Shown: positions 17,922 through 28,096 of the stretch, piece after piece
How the letters are laid out: every line of letters begins with the position of its first letter
Position numbering within the stretch: the first letter of the stretch is position 1
Assembly (NCBI RefSeq): GCF_000576595.1
Contig: NZ_AWSA01000014.1
Location: forward strand, 1-64,000
Origin: Intrasporangium oryzae NRRL B-24470
GTDB taxonomy: Bacteria > Actinomycetota > Actinomycetes > Actinomycetales > Dermatophilaceae
DNA length: 64,000 nucleotides
Direction of reading: 5' to 3'
The notes under the pieces: generated by a model
Databases searched by the model: none
Told to the model about the DNA's origin: nothing
What the model saw: only the letters and a program-made list of their open reading frames with translations
Program-made: the position numbers and the translations under genes

Positions 17922-17966
17922 CCTCCTGTCACGGGAGAGACTCGTGACCGCCAAGACCAAAGGAGG
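17922..17966 (+). promoter_or_regulatory. rpsF leader structure sequestering the ribosome binding site
   Basis: CCTCCT at 17922-17927 can pair with the rpsF Shine-Dalgarno AGGAGG at 17961-17966. It encloses an inner perfect stem, GTCACG 17928-17933 with CGTGAC 17943-17948, and leaves a one-sided bulge with CCG-type sequence. Bacterial rpsF messages often carry an S6:S18-binding leader with a CCG bulge. This structure is a candidate, not a confirmed match to that motif. Confidence 0.35.
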
Positions 17967-17978
17967 TGGGTTAGAAGC

Positions 17979-18266
17979 ATGCGTCAGTACGAACTCATGG
18001 TCATCCTCGACCCGGAGACCGAAGAGCGCACCGTTGCGACCACGATGGACAAGTTCCTCACGGTGGTGAAGAGCGATGGTGGCACCGTCGACAACGTCGA
18101 CATCTGGGGCCGTCGCCGTCTCGCCTACGACATCAAGAAGAAGTCCGAGGGCATCTACGTCGTCGTCAACATGACTGCTGAGCCGGCCACGGCCCAGGAG
18201 CTCGACCGCCAGCTGAACCTCAGCGAGTCGGTCATGCGCACCAAGCTGCTGCGCCCCGGCGCCTGA
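17979..18266 (+). CDS. rpsF: 30S ribosomal protein S6
   Basis: A 95-residue protein of the small ribosomal subunit platform that binds 16S rRNA together with S18. The start [12 protein letters not shown] and the block [20 protein letters not shown] are diagnostic. ATG 17979 has an unusually strong ribosome binding site, AAAGGAGGTG at 17959-17968. It is the first gene of rpsF-ssb-rpsR-rplI. The 241-bp upstream spacer holds one window motif (17794) and a possible autoregulatory leader. Confidence 0.98.
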   Translation: MRQYELMVILDPETEERTVATTMDKFLTVVKSDGGTVDNVDIWGRRRLAYDIKKKSEGIYVVVNMTAEPATAQELDRQLNLSESVMRTKLLRPGA

Positions 18267-18352
18267 TCCCACCGTCAGCGATCTGACCGTTCCTCCCCGG
18301 AGGGCGGCACAGGTCATCGACCGATCACCGACGCGATCCAAGGAAGAGATCC

Positions 18353-18949
18353 ATGGCAGGCGACACCGTCATCACGATCATCGGCAACCTGACCGCCGAC
18401 CCCGAGCTGCGTTTCACGCCGTCCGGTGCCGCGGTCGCGAACTTCACCGTGGCGTCCACGCCGCGGCAGTTCGACCGCCAGAGCAATGAGTGGAAGGACG
18501 GCGAGACGCTGTTCATGCGCTGCTCGGTGTGGCGTGACGCGGCGGAGAACGTCGCCGAGTCGCTCCAGCGTGGCACCCGCGTGATCGTGTCCGGCCGCCT
18601 CAAGTCTCGGTCCTACGAGACGAAGGAAGGCGAGAAGCGCACCGTCGTCGAGATGGACGTGGACGAGATCGGTCCCTCCCTGCGCAGCGCCACCGCCAAG
18701 GTCAACAAGACCCAGCGCGGCGGCGGTGGCGGTGGCTTCGGCGGCCAGCAGGGTGGCGGTTGGAACAACGGCCCGAGCGCCGAGGACCCGTGGGCGACCG
18801 GTGGCAGCACCGGCGGCCAGCAGGGCGGCGCCCCGCAGGGTGGCGGCTGGGGTGCTCCCCAGGGCCAGCCCGCGGGTCAGGGTGGTCCACAGTCCGGCGG
18901 CCAGGGTGGCTGGGGCCAGGCCCCCAGCTACGACGAGCCCCCGTTCTGA
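18353..18949 (+). CDS. ssb: Single-stranded DNA-binding protein
   Basis: A 198-residue SSB protecting single-stranded DNA during replication, repair and recombination. The OB-fold is at residues 1-110 ([21 protein letters not shown], then [18 protein letters not shown]). It is followed by a Gly/Gln-rich linker (from about 123) and the partner-binding acidic tip DEPPF. The linker contains repeated GGQQGG-type units. ATG 18353 follows AAGGAAGAG. Its position between rpsF and rpsR is the widespread bacterial order and ties it to ribosomal-protein transcription. Confidence 0.97.
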   Translation: MAGDTVITIIGNLTADPELRFTPSGAAVANFTVASTPRQFDRQSNEWKDGETLFMRCSVWRDAAENVAESLQRGTRVIVSGRLKSRSYETKEGEKRTVVEMDVDEIGPSLRSATAKVNKTQRGGGGGGFGGQQGGGWNNGPSAEDPWATGGSTGGQQGGAPQGGGWGAPQGQPAGQGGPQSGGQGGWGQAPSYDEPPF

Positions 18950-19097
18950 TCGGACGGTCCCCGTCGGCCGGGTGTGACCCGGCCACGGACCCACGCAGCG
19001 TTCGTCGCCCAGCCAGCTGGGCGGCATACAGACAAAGAAGTAGAACCCCATCCCGGGGCGAGAAACCCCGGGCTCTCACCAGAAGGAGAGCACCACG

Positions 19098-19334
19098 ATG
19101 GCCAAGCCCGTTGTGCGCAAGCCCAAGAAGAAGGCCAACCCGCTGAAGGCGGCGAAGGTCGAGAACATCGACTACAAGGACACCGCGCTCCTGCGCAAGT
19201 TCATCTCCGACCGCGGCAAGATCCGCGCTCGCCGCGTGACCGGTGTGTCCGTCCAGGAGCAGCGCCTCATCGCCACGGCCGTGAAGAACGCCCGTGAGAT
19301 GGCTCTGCTGCCCTACTCGAGCTCCGCTCGCTGA
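19098..19334 (+). CDS. rpsR: 30S ribosomal protein S18
   Basis: A 78-residue S18, the heterodimer partner of S6 on the 30S platform. The core [19 protein letters not shown] and the tail [10 protein letters not shown] are diagnostic. No zinc-type cysteine pair is present, so this is the C-minus form. ATG 19098 follows AGAAGGAGAG. The 148-bp spacer after ssb holds one copy of the window motif (19021-19029). Confidence 0.97.
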   Translation: MAKPVVRKPKKKANPLKAAKVENIDYKDTALLRKFISDRGKIRARRVTGVSVQEQRLIATAVKNAREMALLPYSSSAR

Positions 19335-19357
19335 GCCTCGGGACCAAGGAGAACACC

Positions 19358-19804
19358 ATGAAGCTCATCCTCACCCACGAGGTCTCCGGCCTCGGTGCCG
19401 CCGGTGACGTCGTCGAGGTAAAGGACGGCTACGGCCGTAACTTCCTCATGCCGCGCGGCCTCGCGACGCCGTGGACCAAGGGCGGCCAGAAGCAGGTCGA
19501 CGCCCTCGTCAAGGGCCGCGAGGTCCGCGAGATCAAGGACCTCGACACCGCCAAGGGCATGAAGGGCCAGCTCGAGGCCAAGTCGGTCCAGGTCCCGGCC
19601 AAGGCCGGCCAGTCGGGTCGCCTCTTCGGCGCCGTGAGCAACGCGGACATCGCCGCGGCCGTCAAGGCTGCCGGTGGTCCCGAGCTCGACAAGCGCAAGA
19701 TCGAGGTCAAGACGCACATCAAGACGCTCGGCTCCTACGAGGCGACCGTCCGTCTGCACCCCGAGGTTGCCGCGACGCTCAAGTTCGAGGTCGTCCCCGC
19801 CTGA
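19358..19804 (+). CDS. rplI: 50S ribosomal protein L9
   Basis: A 148-residue L9, which binds 23S rRNA near the base of the L1 stalk and helps restrain frameshifting. The N-terminal rRNA-binding domain [20 protein letters not shown] with [15 protein letters not shown], the long connecting helix and the C-terminal domain ([17 protein letters not shown]) are all present. It is the last gene of the ribosomal operon and is followed by a strong terminator. In many actinobacteria dnaB is close by; here it lies about 24.8 kb further on. Confidence 0.97.
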   Translation: MKLILTHEVSGLGAAGDVVEVKDGYGRNFLMPRGLATPWTKGGQKQVDALVKGREVREIKDLDTAKGMKGQLEAKSVQVPAKAGQSGRLFGAVSNADIAAAVKAAGGPELDKRKIEVKTHIKTLGSYEATVRLHPEVAATLKFEVVPA

Positions 19805-19821
19805 CCCAGGCGTGACGCTCG

Positions 19822-19861
19822 AGGAGGGGCCGGTTCCGCTGCTGCGGGGCCGGCCCCTTCT
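19822..19861 (+). terminator. Terminator of the rpsF-rplI operon
   Basis: Hairpin of about 12 bp with one mismatch (19822-19833 with 19850-19861). Its core GGGGCCGG/CCGGCCCC is followed by TTCTGC. The sequence closely resembles the hairpin at 22778-22813, suggesting a terminator style used repeatedly in this genome. Confidence 0.75.
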
Positions 19862-19885
19862 GCATCCCGCCGGCCCCGTCTCGGC

Positions 19886-20548
19886 TCAGGCCTCCCCGGG
19901 CCGGACCAGGCCGGTCTCGTATGCGGTGACCACGGCCTGGACCCGGTCGCGCAGGCCGAGCTTGAGCAGCACGCTCGACACGTGGGTCTTGACCGTCGCC
20001 TCGCCGAGGTAGAGCTCGGCGGCCACCTCCGCGTTGGACAGGCCACGCGCGACGAGGGTGAGGACGTCCCGCTCCCGTGGCGTCAGGGCGTCGAGGGCCG
20101 CCGAGCGGGCGGTCCGGCCGGGCGGCGCGGCCGCGAAGGACGAGATGACGCGAAGGGTCACCGCCGGGTCGAGCAGGCCGCCCCCGGCTGCCACGGTGCG
20201 CACGGCCTCGATGAGCTGCTCCGCAGGCGAGACCTTGAGCAGGAACCCACTGACGCCCGCGCGGAGCGCCCTCTCGATGTACTCGTCCTCGCCGAAGGTC
20301 GTGAGGATGACCACGCGGCTCGCGGGGCACGTCGCGAGGACCTGCCGGGCCCCCTCGATGCCGTCGACGTCGGGCATCCGGACGTCCATGAGGACGACGT
20401 CGGGCCGGAGGGTGCGCGCGAGCTGCGCGCCGGCACCACCGTCCGCGGCCTCGCCGACCACCTCGATGTCCGTCTCGGCGCTGAGGACCATCCGCAGGCC
20501 GACCCGGACCATGGCCTCGTCGTCGACGAGGAGCACCCTGATCGTCAT
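19886..20548 (-). CDS. NarL/FixJ family response regulator
   Basis: A 220-residue response regulator. The receiver domain is at 1-120, with the acidic pair VDDE, phospho-acceptor Asp55 in VVLMDVRMPD, and the Thr and Lys positions in ILTTFGEDEY and GFLLKVSP. The LuxR-type helix-turn-helix is near 155-210 (LTPRERDVLTLVARGLSNAEV). ATG 20548 follows GGAGGTGG and overlaps the kinase stop as ATGA, so it is the second gene of a kinase-regulator operon. It probably activates or represses the divergent membrane-protein gene at 21970 or other targets. Confidence 0.92.
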   Translation of the reverse strand: MTIRVLLVDDEAMVRVGLRMVLSAETDIEVVGEAADGGAGAQLARTLRPDVVLMDVRMPDVDGIEGARQVLATCPASRVVILTTFGEDEYIERALRAGVSGFLLKVSPAEQLIEAVRTVAAGGGLLDPAVTLRVISSFAAAPPGRTARSAALDALTPRERDVLTLVARGLSNAEVAAELYLGEATVKTHVSSVLLKLGLRDRVQAVVTAYETGLVRPGEA

Positions 20549-21771
20549 GACCACCTCCGGTCGAGGGGGAACCGCGCGGCGACCTCGAAGCCGCCGTGGG
20601 CTCCCGGCCCTGCCGCGAGCGACCCGCCGAACATCTCGGTGCGCTCACGCAGCCCGACGAGCCCGTGCCCACCGACTGGTCGGCCACTGCGGTTCGCACG
20701 TGGGCCGTCCGACCCGGCGCCCTCGCTCGGCCGCGCGCCTCGTCCGTCGTCCGTGACGAGAACGCTCAGCTCGTCGTCGCCCCGCGTGACCCGGACGATC
20801 GCCGTCGCCGCGGGGGCGTGCCGGAGCACGTTCGTCAGCGCCTCCTGGACGACCCGGTATGCCGCGACGTCCAAGCCGCGCGGCAGGCCGGCGAGCTCGC
20901 CCTCGACGACCAGGGAGACGTTGAGCCCGGCAGCTCGCACGTCGGAGACGAGCTGCTCGGCCCGGGCGAGCGAGGCCGGGCCGACCGACGAGTCCTCCGA
21001 CTCGTCGCGCAGGATCCCGACGGCGGCCCGCAGCTCCTCGACGGACTGCCGGCCGAGGCGCTCGAGCCCGAGCATGACGTCACGTTCGACCGGTCGGTCC
21101 CAGAGCACGTCGGCGAGCTGGCGTCGCAGCCCGCCGATCTGGAGGGTCATGACACTCACCGAGTGGGCGACGGAGTCGTGGACCTCGCGGGCGATCCGGG
21201 CTCGTTCCTCGACGACCGCCGCGTGGGCCGTCGCCTCGCGTTGTGCGTCGATCTCGGCGGCCATGGCGGTGAGCTGGCGGCTGCGCTCCTGCTCGCGGCG
21301 GACGAGCGTGCCCGTCCACCAGGCGGGGACGAAGATCGCCGGGAAGAACACGGTGTCCCACGAGATCCCGTGCTTGACCGCGTCGGCAGCGATGAACAGG
21401 CCGATGACGATGACGAGTGCCGCACGAGAGCGTCGGGGCTGTGCGGCATATCCGGCCCAGGCGACGGCGACGAGGACCGCGATGAGGCCGGTGCCGCCCG
21501 GCCCCGGGGCCCCGAGAACCGTGCTCAGCGGATAGAAGGCCGCCACGACGACGGCGCCCGCGGCCGGCCACGTGGTGGCCACGAGGAACCCGATCGAGAT
21601 CCAGGCCGCCACGACGGCAAGGCTTCCGAACATCGGACGGAACCCGGGGTCGGACCACGCCTCCACGAGCCCGAGCAGTCCAAGGACGAGGGCGGCGGCA
21701 TACGGCAGGAGGCGCGCGCCGCGGAGGCGGGCTAGGTGCGCCCGGCCGGCGGCTCCGGCTGACGTGGACAT
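20545..21771 (-). CDS. NarL-type sensor histidine kinase (HisKA_3)
   Basis: A 408-residue membrane kinase. The N-terminal half has about four to five hydrophobic helices (for example YAAALVLGLLGLVEAW and LIAVLVAVAWAGYAA). A coiled linker is followed by the HisKA_3 phosphorylation site His198 in ARIAREVHDSVAHSVSVM, then a HATPase with VVQEALTNVLRHA and the G-box DDGRG. The last part, GGHGLVGLRERTEMFGG, is typical. ATG 21771 is annotated without a clear ribosome binding site. It is coupled to the response regulator by an ATGA overlap. Lacking a large sensory loop, it may sense the membrane itself, as DesK- or LiaS-type kinases do. Confidence 0.9.
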   Translation of the reverse strand: MSTSAGAAGRAHLARLRGARLLPYAAALVLGLLGLVEAWSDPGFRPMFGSLAVVAAWISIGFLVATTWPAAGAVVVAAFYPLSTVLGAPGPGGTGLIAVLVAVAWAGYAAQPRRSRAALVIVIGLFIAADAVKHGISWDTVFFPAIFVPAWWTGTLVRREQERSRQLTAMAAEIDAQREATAHAAVVEERARIAREVHDSVAHSVSVMTLQIGGLRRQLADVLWDRPVERDVMLGLERLGRQSVEELRAAVGILRDESEDSSVGPASLARAEQLVSDVRAAGLNVSLVVEGELAGLPRGLDVAAYRVVQEALTNVLRHAPAATAIVRVTRGDDELSVLVTDDGRGARPSEGAGSDGPRANRSGRPVGGHGLVGLRERTEMFGGSLAAGPGAHGGFEVAARFPLDRRWS

Positions 21772-21969
21772 GACGTGAAGCCTAGGGCGGGGAGCGAACG
21801 CGGCGGATCCGCCGTGAGAGGGAGGACGTCCCTCCTCGGGTCCGCCGGACGACGGAGGCGAGATCGGTACGTCTCGGGGGATCTCCACTGAGGTGCGCCG
21901 GCCGGAGAGTTCCGGTGTCGCCACAACGGCGCCCCCGGTCCTGACCGGGGTACGACGAAGGGAATCACC

Positions 21970-22713
21970 ATGACCTCCAACTCCAGCTCCAGCTCCAGCT
22001 CCAGCTCGACGTCCGGTGTCCGCGCCGAGCGTGCCGCCGAACGTGCCGCCGAGCGCCCCGCCGACCGCAGCCGTCGGGTCGCACGGGCCCTTCCCGCCGC
22101 GGCTGCCGCGGCCCTCATCGCAGGCCCGGTGCTCTGGTCCCTCGGGATGTACACCTCGCCGCCGGCAGACAGCATGGCCGACGCCGACTACATCGCCTCG
22201 CTGGCCCGGGACACGACGATGACGCAGGTGTCGGCGCTCCTGCTGCACTACGGCAACCTCGCCATCGCCTTCGGTGTCCTCGCGGCGCCGGCACTCGTCC
22301 GAGGGGTCCGCGGCGCGTGGCTCGCGGTCGTCGGAGCAGTGCTGACGGCGATCGGCTTCGCCAACGTCTCGGGAATGGTCCTCAGCGACTGGTGGAACGC
22401 CTCGGCCGGGCGAGCCCTGACCTCAGAGCAGGCCGTCGAGCTCTTCCGGGGGTTCAAGGAGGCCTCCTTGGTCTGGCTCTGGGACGGCACCGAGCCGTTC
22501 AGCCTGATCGGTCCGATCCTGCTCCTCGTCGGTCTCGCCCGGGCCGGCGTCCTCGGTTGGTGGACCATCGGCCTGTTCGTGGCGGGCGTCGCCGGGCTCA
22601 TGGTGTTCGGTGCGGGTGCGCCGGTGCTCGTCGCCGCCATGGTGCTCGTCGGCTTCTCGCCGTTCGCGCTGATGGGGGTCCGCATCCTCCAGCGCATGCG
22701 CCTCGCGGACTGA
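21970..22713 (+). CDS. Polytopic membrane protein of unknown function
   Basis: A 247-residue protein with a Ser-rich N-terminus and about six hydrophobic segments (for example AAAAAALIAGPVLWSLGMY, WLAVVGAVLTAIGFANVSG and LIGPILLLVGLARAGVLGW). I do not recognise a family. It is divergent from the sensor kinase operon across about 200 bp, so it is a natural candidate target of that two-component system. ATG 21970 follows AAGGGAATC. The N-terminus carries an in-frame (CTCCAG)5 repeat giving a poly-Ser run whose length could vary. A terminator follows. Confidence 0.75.
   Translation: MTSNSSSSSSSSSTSGVRAERAAERAAERPADRSRRVARALPAAAAAALIAGPVLWSLGMYTSPPADSMADADYIASLARDTTMTQVSALLLHYGNLAIAFGVLAAPALVRGVRGAWLAVVGAVLTAIGFANVSGMVLSDWWNASAGRALTSEQAVELFRGFKEASLVWLWDGTEPFSLIGPILLLVGLARAGVLGWWTIGLFVAGVAGLMVFGAGAPVLVAAMVLVGFSPFALMGVRILQRMRLAD
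21981..22010 (+). repeat. In-frame hexanucleotide repeat (CTCCAG)x5
   Basis: Five exact CTCCAG units encode alternating serines in the N-terminus of the membrane protein at 21970. Six-base units change length without breaking the frame. Confidence 0.85.
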
Positions 22714-22777
22714 CCCGTCGTGTCCCTCCCGCGGTGTGCATCCGGGGTGGCGCTGGGCGAGGAACGATCGAGTGGAG

Positions 22778-22813
22778 AAGGGGCTGGTTCCGCAGACGCG
22801 GAGCCGGCCCCTT
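22778..22813 (+). terminator. Hairpin terminator after the 21970 gene
   Basis: Fifteen-base arms 22778-22792 and 22799-22813 pair fully if two G-U pairs are allowed, with a 6-base loop. The sequence resembles the rplI terminator. Confidence 0.65.
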
Positions 22814-22881
22814 CCGCCCGACCGCCCGGGGAGCCCCTGTGAGCGGTCACGGCCGCCCGGCGCCATCGAGCAGACTCGTTC

Positions 22882-22926
22882 GGCTGGGCCGGCTGGGCCG
22901 GCTGGGCCGGCTGGGCCGGCTGGGCC
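22882..22926. repeat. Five tandem copies of GGCTGGGCC
   Basis: Five exact 9-bp units with no interruption, between the end of the 21970 gene and the convergent secreted-protein gene. Each unit is nearly self-complementary (GGC/GCC ends), so it may fold. A minisatellite-like tract of this kind could vary in copy number. Confidence 0.85.
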
Positions 22927-22940
22927 GACTCGACTGACAC

Positions 22941-23375
22941 TCACCCGGGGCGGACGACGACACGCTCCTCGACGAGCTTCATCGGGCACGGACCGTCCGG
23001 GGTCTCGCACACCTGGATCGAGCCCCAGAACGTCGACGACCCGAGGGGAGTGCTCCCGCCCTCGACAGGGACGTCGGTCGCCCACGCGTGGGACGCTCCG
23101 TCACAGCGCAGCGACGTGACCTCGACGCGTTCCGTCGAGGACCCACCTCGGAACTGCACCTCGAAGCCCAGGGTGCCGATCCGGTCGCCCGCGCCCTCGC
23201 AGGTGTACGAGCCGCCGACCCGGAGGGTGTCGCCGTCGAGGACGGCCGTGCGCTCGACGCTGATGGTGCCGACCGGGTATCCCGGGTCGCCGCCCGCCTG
23301 GGCCGGAGCCACGGTCAGCAGCGAGAGCGCGAGTGCGGCGCCTGCGCCGGATCCGAGGATGCGTGTCGTGTTCAT
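22941..23375 (-). CDS. Small secreted protein
   Basis: A 144-residue protein with a Sec signal peptide (MNTTRILGSGAGAALALSLL, likely cleaved after the following APAQA). The mature part of about 110 residues is predicted beta-rich and has four cysteines (YTCEG, LRCDG, QVCET, GPCPM) that could form two disulfides. No family is recognised. ATG 23375 follows AGGGGGAAC. It stands alone between the membrane-protein gene and the LacI gene. Confidence 0.75.
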   Translation of the reverse strand: MNTTRILGSGAGAALALSLLTVAPAQAGGDPGYPVGTISVERTAVLDGDTLRVGGSYTCEGAGDRIGTLGFEVQFRGGSSTERVEVTSLRCDGASHAWATDVPVEGGSTPLGSSTFWGSIQVCETPDGPCPMKLVEERVVVRPG

Positions 23376-23513
23376 GGCCTGTTCCCCCTGCCTCGTCGGG
23401 CTCGCCTGTCGAGCCACACCGACAAGACCGTCCGGCCGGCGGAAAGGTTGTCAGGAGGCCGACCTCAGGTGCCGAGGGCGAGGGCGGGGCCGACGGGCTC
23501 CCCGACGTCGCCC

Positions 23514-24538
23514 TCAGGCGGAGTCGCGAATGACGAGATGCGTCTCGAGGAGGTTGACGCGCTCGGGGTGCTCGCCGGAGAGCAGCCGCAGCAGGGTGTC
23601 GGCCATGACGACGCCCATCTGCTGCGACGGCTGGGCGATCGTCGTCAGCCCGATGGGCCCGCGGGTGGCGTAGCGGCTGTTGTCGAACCCGACGATGGCG
23701 ACGTCCTGCGGCACCCGGAGGCCGCGTTCCTCGAGGGCGAGCATGACGCCACTCGCCATGAGGTCGCTCGCGACGAAGATCGCGTCGACGTCGGGGTGCT
23801 CGTCGAGCAGGGTCAGGGCCGAGCGGACGCCACCGGCCTCGGTGAAGTCGCCGTGGACGAGACGCTCCTCGGACAGTCCAGCGGCCCGCACGGCGTCGCG
23901 CCACCCCTGCTCGCGGTCGATGGCGGCCGGCATGTCGGTCGGTCCGGTGATCGTCGCGATCGCCCGGCGTCCGTGCGTGATGAGGTGCTCGGTCGCCTGG
24001 ACGGCGCCGAGCCGGTTGTCGACGTCGACGTAGTAGTCGGTCTTGCTGGAGACCTCACCGAAGGGCCTGCCGCCGAAGACGACCGGCAGCGACTGCCCGA
24101 GCGAGGCGAGGAAGTGGTCGCCCGAGTGGTGGGACACGACGATGGCCCCGTCGACGTTGCCGCCGAGGAGGTAGCGCCGGGTCTTCTCCGAGGGAGAGCT
24201 CGGGTGCGTCAGCTGGAGGTTGAGGACGTAGTCGCTGTCGTCGATCCGGTCGCTGATGCCCTGGACGACATCGGCGAAGTACGGGTCTCCGAAGAAGCGG
24301 TGGGCGTCCTCGGGCACGACGAGCGCGATGGACATCGTCGCCCGTGCGACGAGGGAGCGGGCCGCCCGGTTGGGCACGTAGTTGAGCTGGGCGATCGCCT
24401 TCTCGACGACGCTGAGCACCTCGGGGCTGACCCGCGGTGAGCCGTTGATGACGCGGGACACGGTCGCGCGGGACACGCCCGCCACCCGGGCGACCTCCTC
24501 GAGGGTGGGTCGCCCGGGGACGGCGAGCGTGCCGTCGC

Positions 24539-24542
<4 letters not shown>
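23514..24542 (-). CDS. LacI family transcriptional regulator
   Basis: A 342-residue repressor. The N-terminal helix-turn-helix TLEEVARVAGVSRATVSRVI and hinge (SPEVLSVVEKAIAQLNYVPN) are followed by a periplasmic-binding-protein-like sugar domain ending with DVAIVGFDNSRYA. It is the last gene of the beta-glucoside operon, overlapping the GH1 stop as ATGA. The closest functional model is CebR/BglR: repression of the operon through operators with a GAGCGCTC core, two of which lie upstream of the binding-protein gene (29469-29514). The inducer is probably cellobiose or another beta-glucoside; this is inference from the operon. Confidence 0.93.
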
Positions 24543-26148
<1,606 letters not shown>

Positions 26149-26152
<4 letters not shown>

Positions 26153-26979
26153 CCCTTGACTGCTCCTTGCATGATGCCGGACACGAGCTGACGGCCGGCG
26201 ACGGCGAAGACGATGAGGAGGGGGATCGCGGCGAGCACGACCCCGGCGAGCACGAGTGAGTAGTCGACGTAGTAGGCGGCCTGGAGCTGCTGGAGCGCGA
26301 CCGGCAGCGTGGGGTTTCCCGGGTCGAGGATGATGAAGGGCCAGAAGAAGTTGGTCCACGTCGCGATGAAGGTGAAGAGGCCGAGCATCGCCGCACCAGG
26401 ACGGGCCGCCGGGAGGGCGACGCTCCAGAAGGTGCGCAGGGTCGAGGCCCCGTCGACCCGGGAGGCCTCGATCAGCTCGTCGGGGAGCGCCTCGCCGAGG
26501 TACTGGGTCATCCAGAAGACCCCGAAGGCGTTGACGAGCGAGGGCACGATCACGGCGCCGAGGCTGCCGATCCACCCGAGCTTGGCCATGACGATGAAGA
26601 GCGGCACGATCCCGAGCTGGGTCGGCACGGCCATCGTCGCGATGACGAAGACGAGAAGCCCGGCCCGGCCGCGGAAGCGGAGCTTGGCGAACGCGAACCC
26701 GGCGAGGGTGGAGAGCAGCACGACGGAGAACGCGACGACCGTCGAGACGAGGACGCTGTTGCCCATCGCCTTCCAGAACGGGATCGACGTGGCGACCCGT
26801 GAGGCGTTCTCCAGGAAGTGGCCACCCGGCACGAGGGAGTAGGGGTCGCGCACGATCGCCGCGGCGTCCTTGCTGCCGATGACGTAGGACCACCACAGCG
26901 GGAAGGCCGAAGCGAGCAGGACGATGAGCAGGAAGACGTATGCCGTGGGGCTGGCCTGGGTGCGGCGCACGATTCTCAT
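26149..26979 (-). CDS. Carbohydrate ABC transporter permease (MalG-like)
   Basis: A 276-residue inner-membrane permease with six predicted helices. The EAA loop reads EASRVDGASTLRTFWSVALP, the docking site for the ATPase. The N-terminal helix and the C-terminal LVSGIMQGAVKG are typical of MalG-type subunits. ATG 26979 overlaps the upstream permease stop (ATGA), as expected for an obligate heterodimer. No ATPase gene is in the operon, so a shared MsiK-type ATPase is implied. Confidence 0.93.
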
Positions 26980-27962
26980 CGCGATCCCTTCGACGAGATC
27001 CGGCGGGTGACGAGGAAGTTGATGACGGCGAAGACCACGACGATGAGGAAGAGCATCCAGGCGACGGCCGAGGCGCGCCCGAAGTTCTTCTGGGTCCAGC
27101 CGAGGTGGTAGAGGTAGAGCGTCAGCGTCTGCCACTGGCGGTCGGCCCCGCCCATCCCGGCGGTGTCGTACATCCGTGGCTCGTCGAAGATCTGCAGGCC
27201 GCCGATCGTCGAGGTGATGACGACGAAGATGATCGTGGCGCGCAGCTGGGGGATCGTGATCGAGAAGAAGGTCCGGATCCGACCCGCGCCGTCGATCATG
27301 GCCGCCTCGTAGTAGTCGCGCGGGATCGCCTGCATCGCGGCGAGGAAGATCAGCGCGTTGTAGCCGGTCCAGCGGAAGTTGACCATCGTGGCGATCGCGA
27401 CGTGGCTCGGCAGGACGTCCTTGTGCCACTGGATCGGGTCGAGGCCGACGAGGCCGAGCAGGTGGTTGAAGAGCCCGAACTTGTCGCCGAAGAGGTTGCT
27501 GAAGATGAGCGCGACCGCGACGGGAGCGACGACGTAGGGCAGCAGCACCCCCATCCGCCAGAAGGTCCGGGCCCGCAGGCCGCTGTCGAGGGCGGCGGCG
27601 ATGAGCAGCGCGAGGATGATCTGCGGCACGCTCGAGAGCAGGAAGATGCTGATCGTGTTGCGCAGGGCGTTCCAGAAGTAGGGCTGCGCGAGGACGTCGG
27701 TGTAGTTCTTCAGTCCGACGAAGTCGCCCTCCCCGCCGATGAGGTTCCACTCGTGGACCGACACGTACGCGGTGTAGACGAGCGGGAAGAGGCCGACGAG
27801 GCCGAAGAGGATGAAGAACGGCGAGACGTAGAGGTAGGGGGAGGCCTTCTCGTCGGCGCGGGTGAGGCGCCGGCGCCAGGCCGGACGGGTCGGGGTGGGG
27901 GTGCGTTCCGCGGGCTCGGGGCGTCCTGGGAACTCGGTGCGCAAGGGGGAGTGCACGGTCAC
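26976..27962 (-). CDS. Sugar ABC transporter permease (MalF-like)
   Basis: A 328-residue permease with a cytosolic N-terminal extension (residues 1-40), six hydrophobic helices (from SPFFILFGLVGLFPLVYTAY) and an EAA loop, YEAAMIDGAGRIRTFFSITI. It forms the channel with the MalG-like subunit for beta-glucoside uptake. The annotated start is GTG 27962, without a clear ribosome binding site; a second GTG at 27956 is in frame. It lies 134 bp after the binding-protein gene, separated by a perfect hairpin. Confidence 0.92.
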   Translation of the reverse strand: MTVHSPLRTEFPGRPEPAERTPTPTRPAWRRRLTRADEKASPYLYVSPFFILFGLVGLFPLVYTAYVSVHEWNLIGGEGDFVGLKNYTDVLAQPYFWNALRNTISIFLLSSVPQIILALLIAAALDSGLRARTFWRMGVLLPYVVAPVAVALIFSNLFGDKFGLFNHLLGLVGLDPIQWHKDVLPSHVAIATMVNFRWTGYNALIFLAAMQAIPRDYYEAAMIDGAGRIRTFFSITIPQLRATIIFVVITSTIGGLQIFDEPRMYDTAGMGGADRQWQTLTLYLYHLGWTQKNFGRASAVAWMLFLIVVVFAVINFLVTRRISSKGSR

Positions 27963-27981
27963 GGCGGTTCCGCTCGTCGGG

Positions 27982-28020
27982 CGGACGGCCCGGTGCCTGG
28001 TGGGGTCACCGGGCCGTCCG
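27982..28020 (-). promoter_or_regulatory. Intercistronic hairpin between binding protein and permease
   Basis: Perfect 14-bp inverted repeat (27982-27995 with 28007-28020) with an 11-base loop, in the middle of the operon. In mal-type operons such a structure partly terminates transcription or protects the upstream message, giving more binding protein than permease. One GCGGCATAC motif lies beside it at 28035. Confidence 0.65.
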
Positions 28021-28096
28021 CGGATCGGCGCTCAGCGGCATACGGTGGGGTACGCCGTGGGCTCGTTCAGGGCTGGTCGGGGTGCGACCGCTCGGC

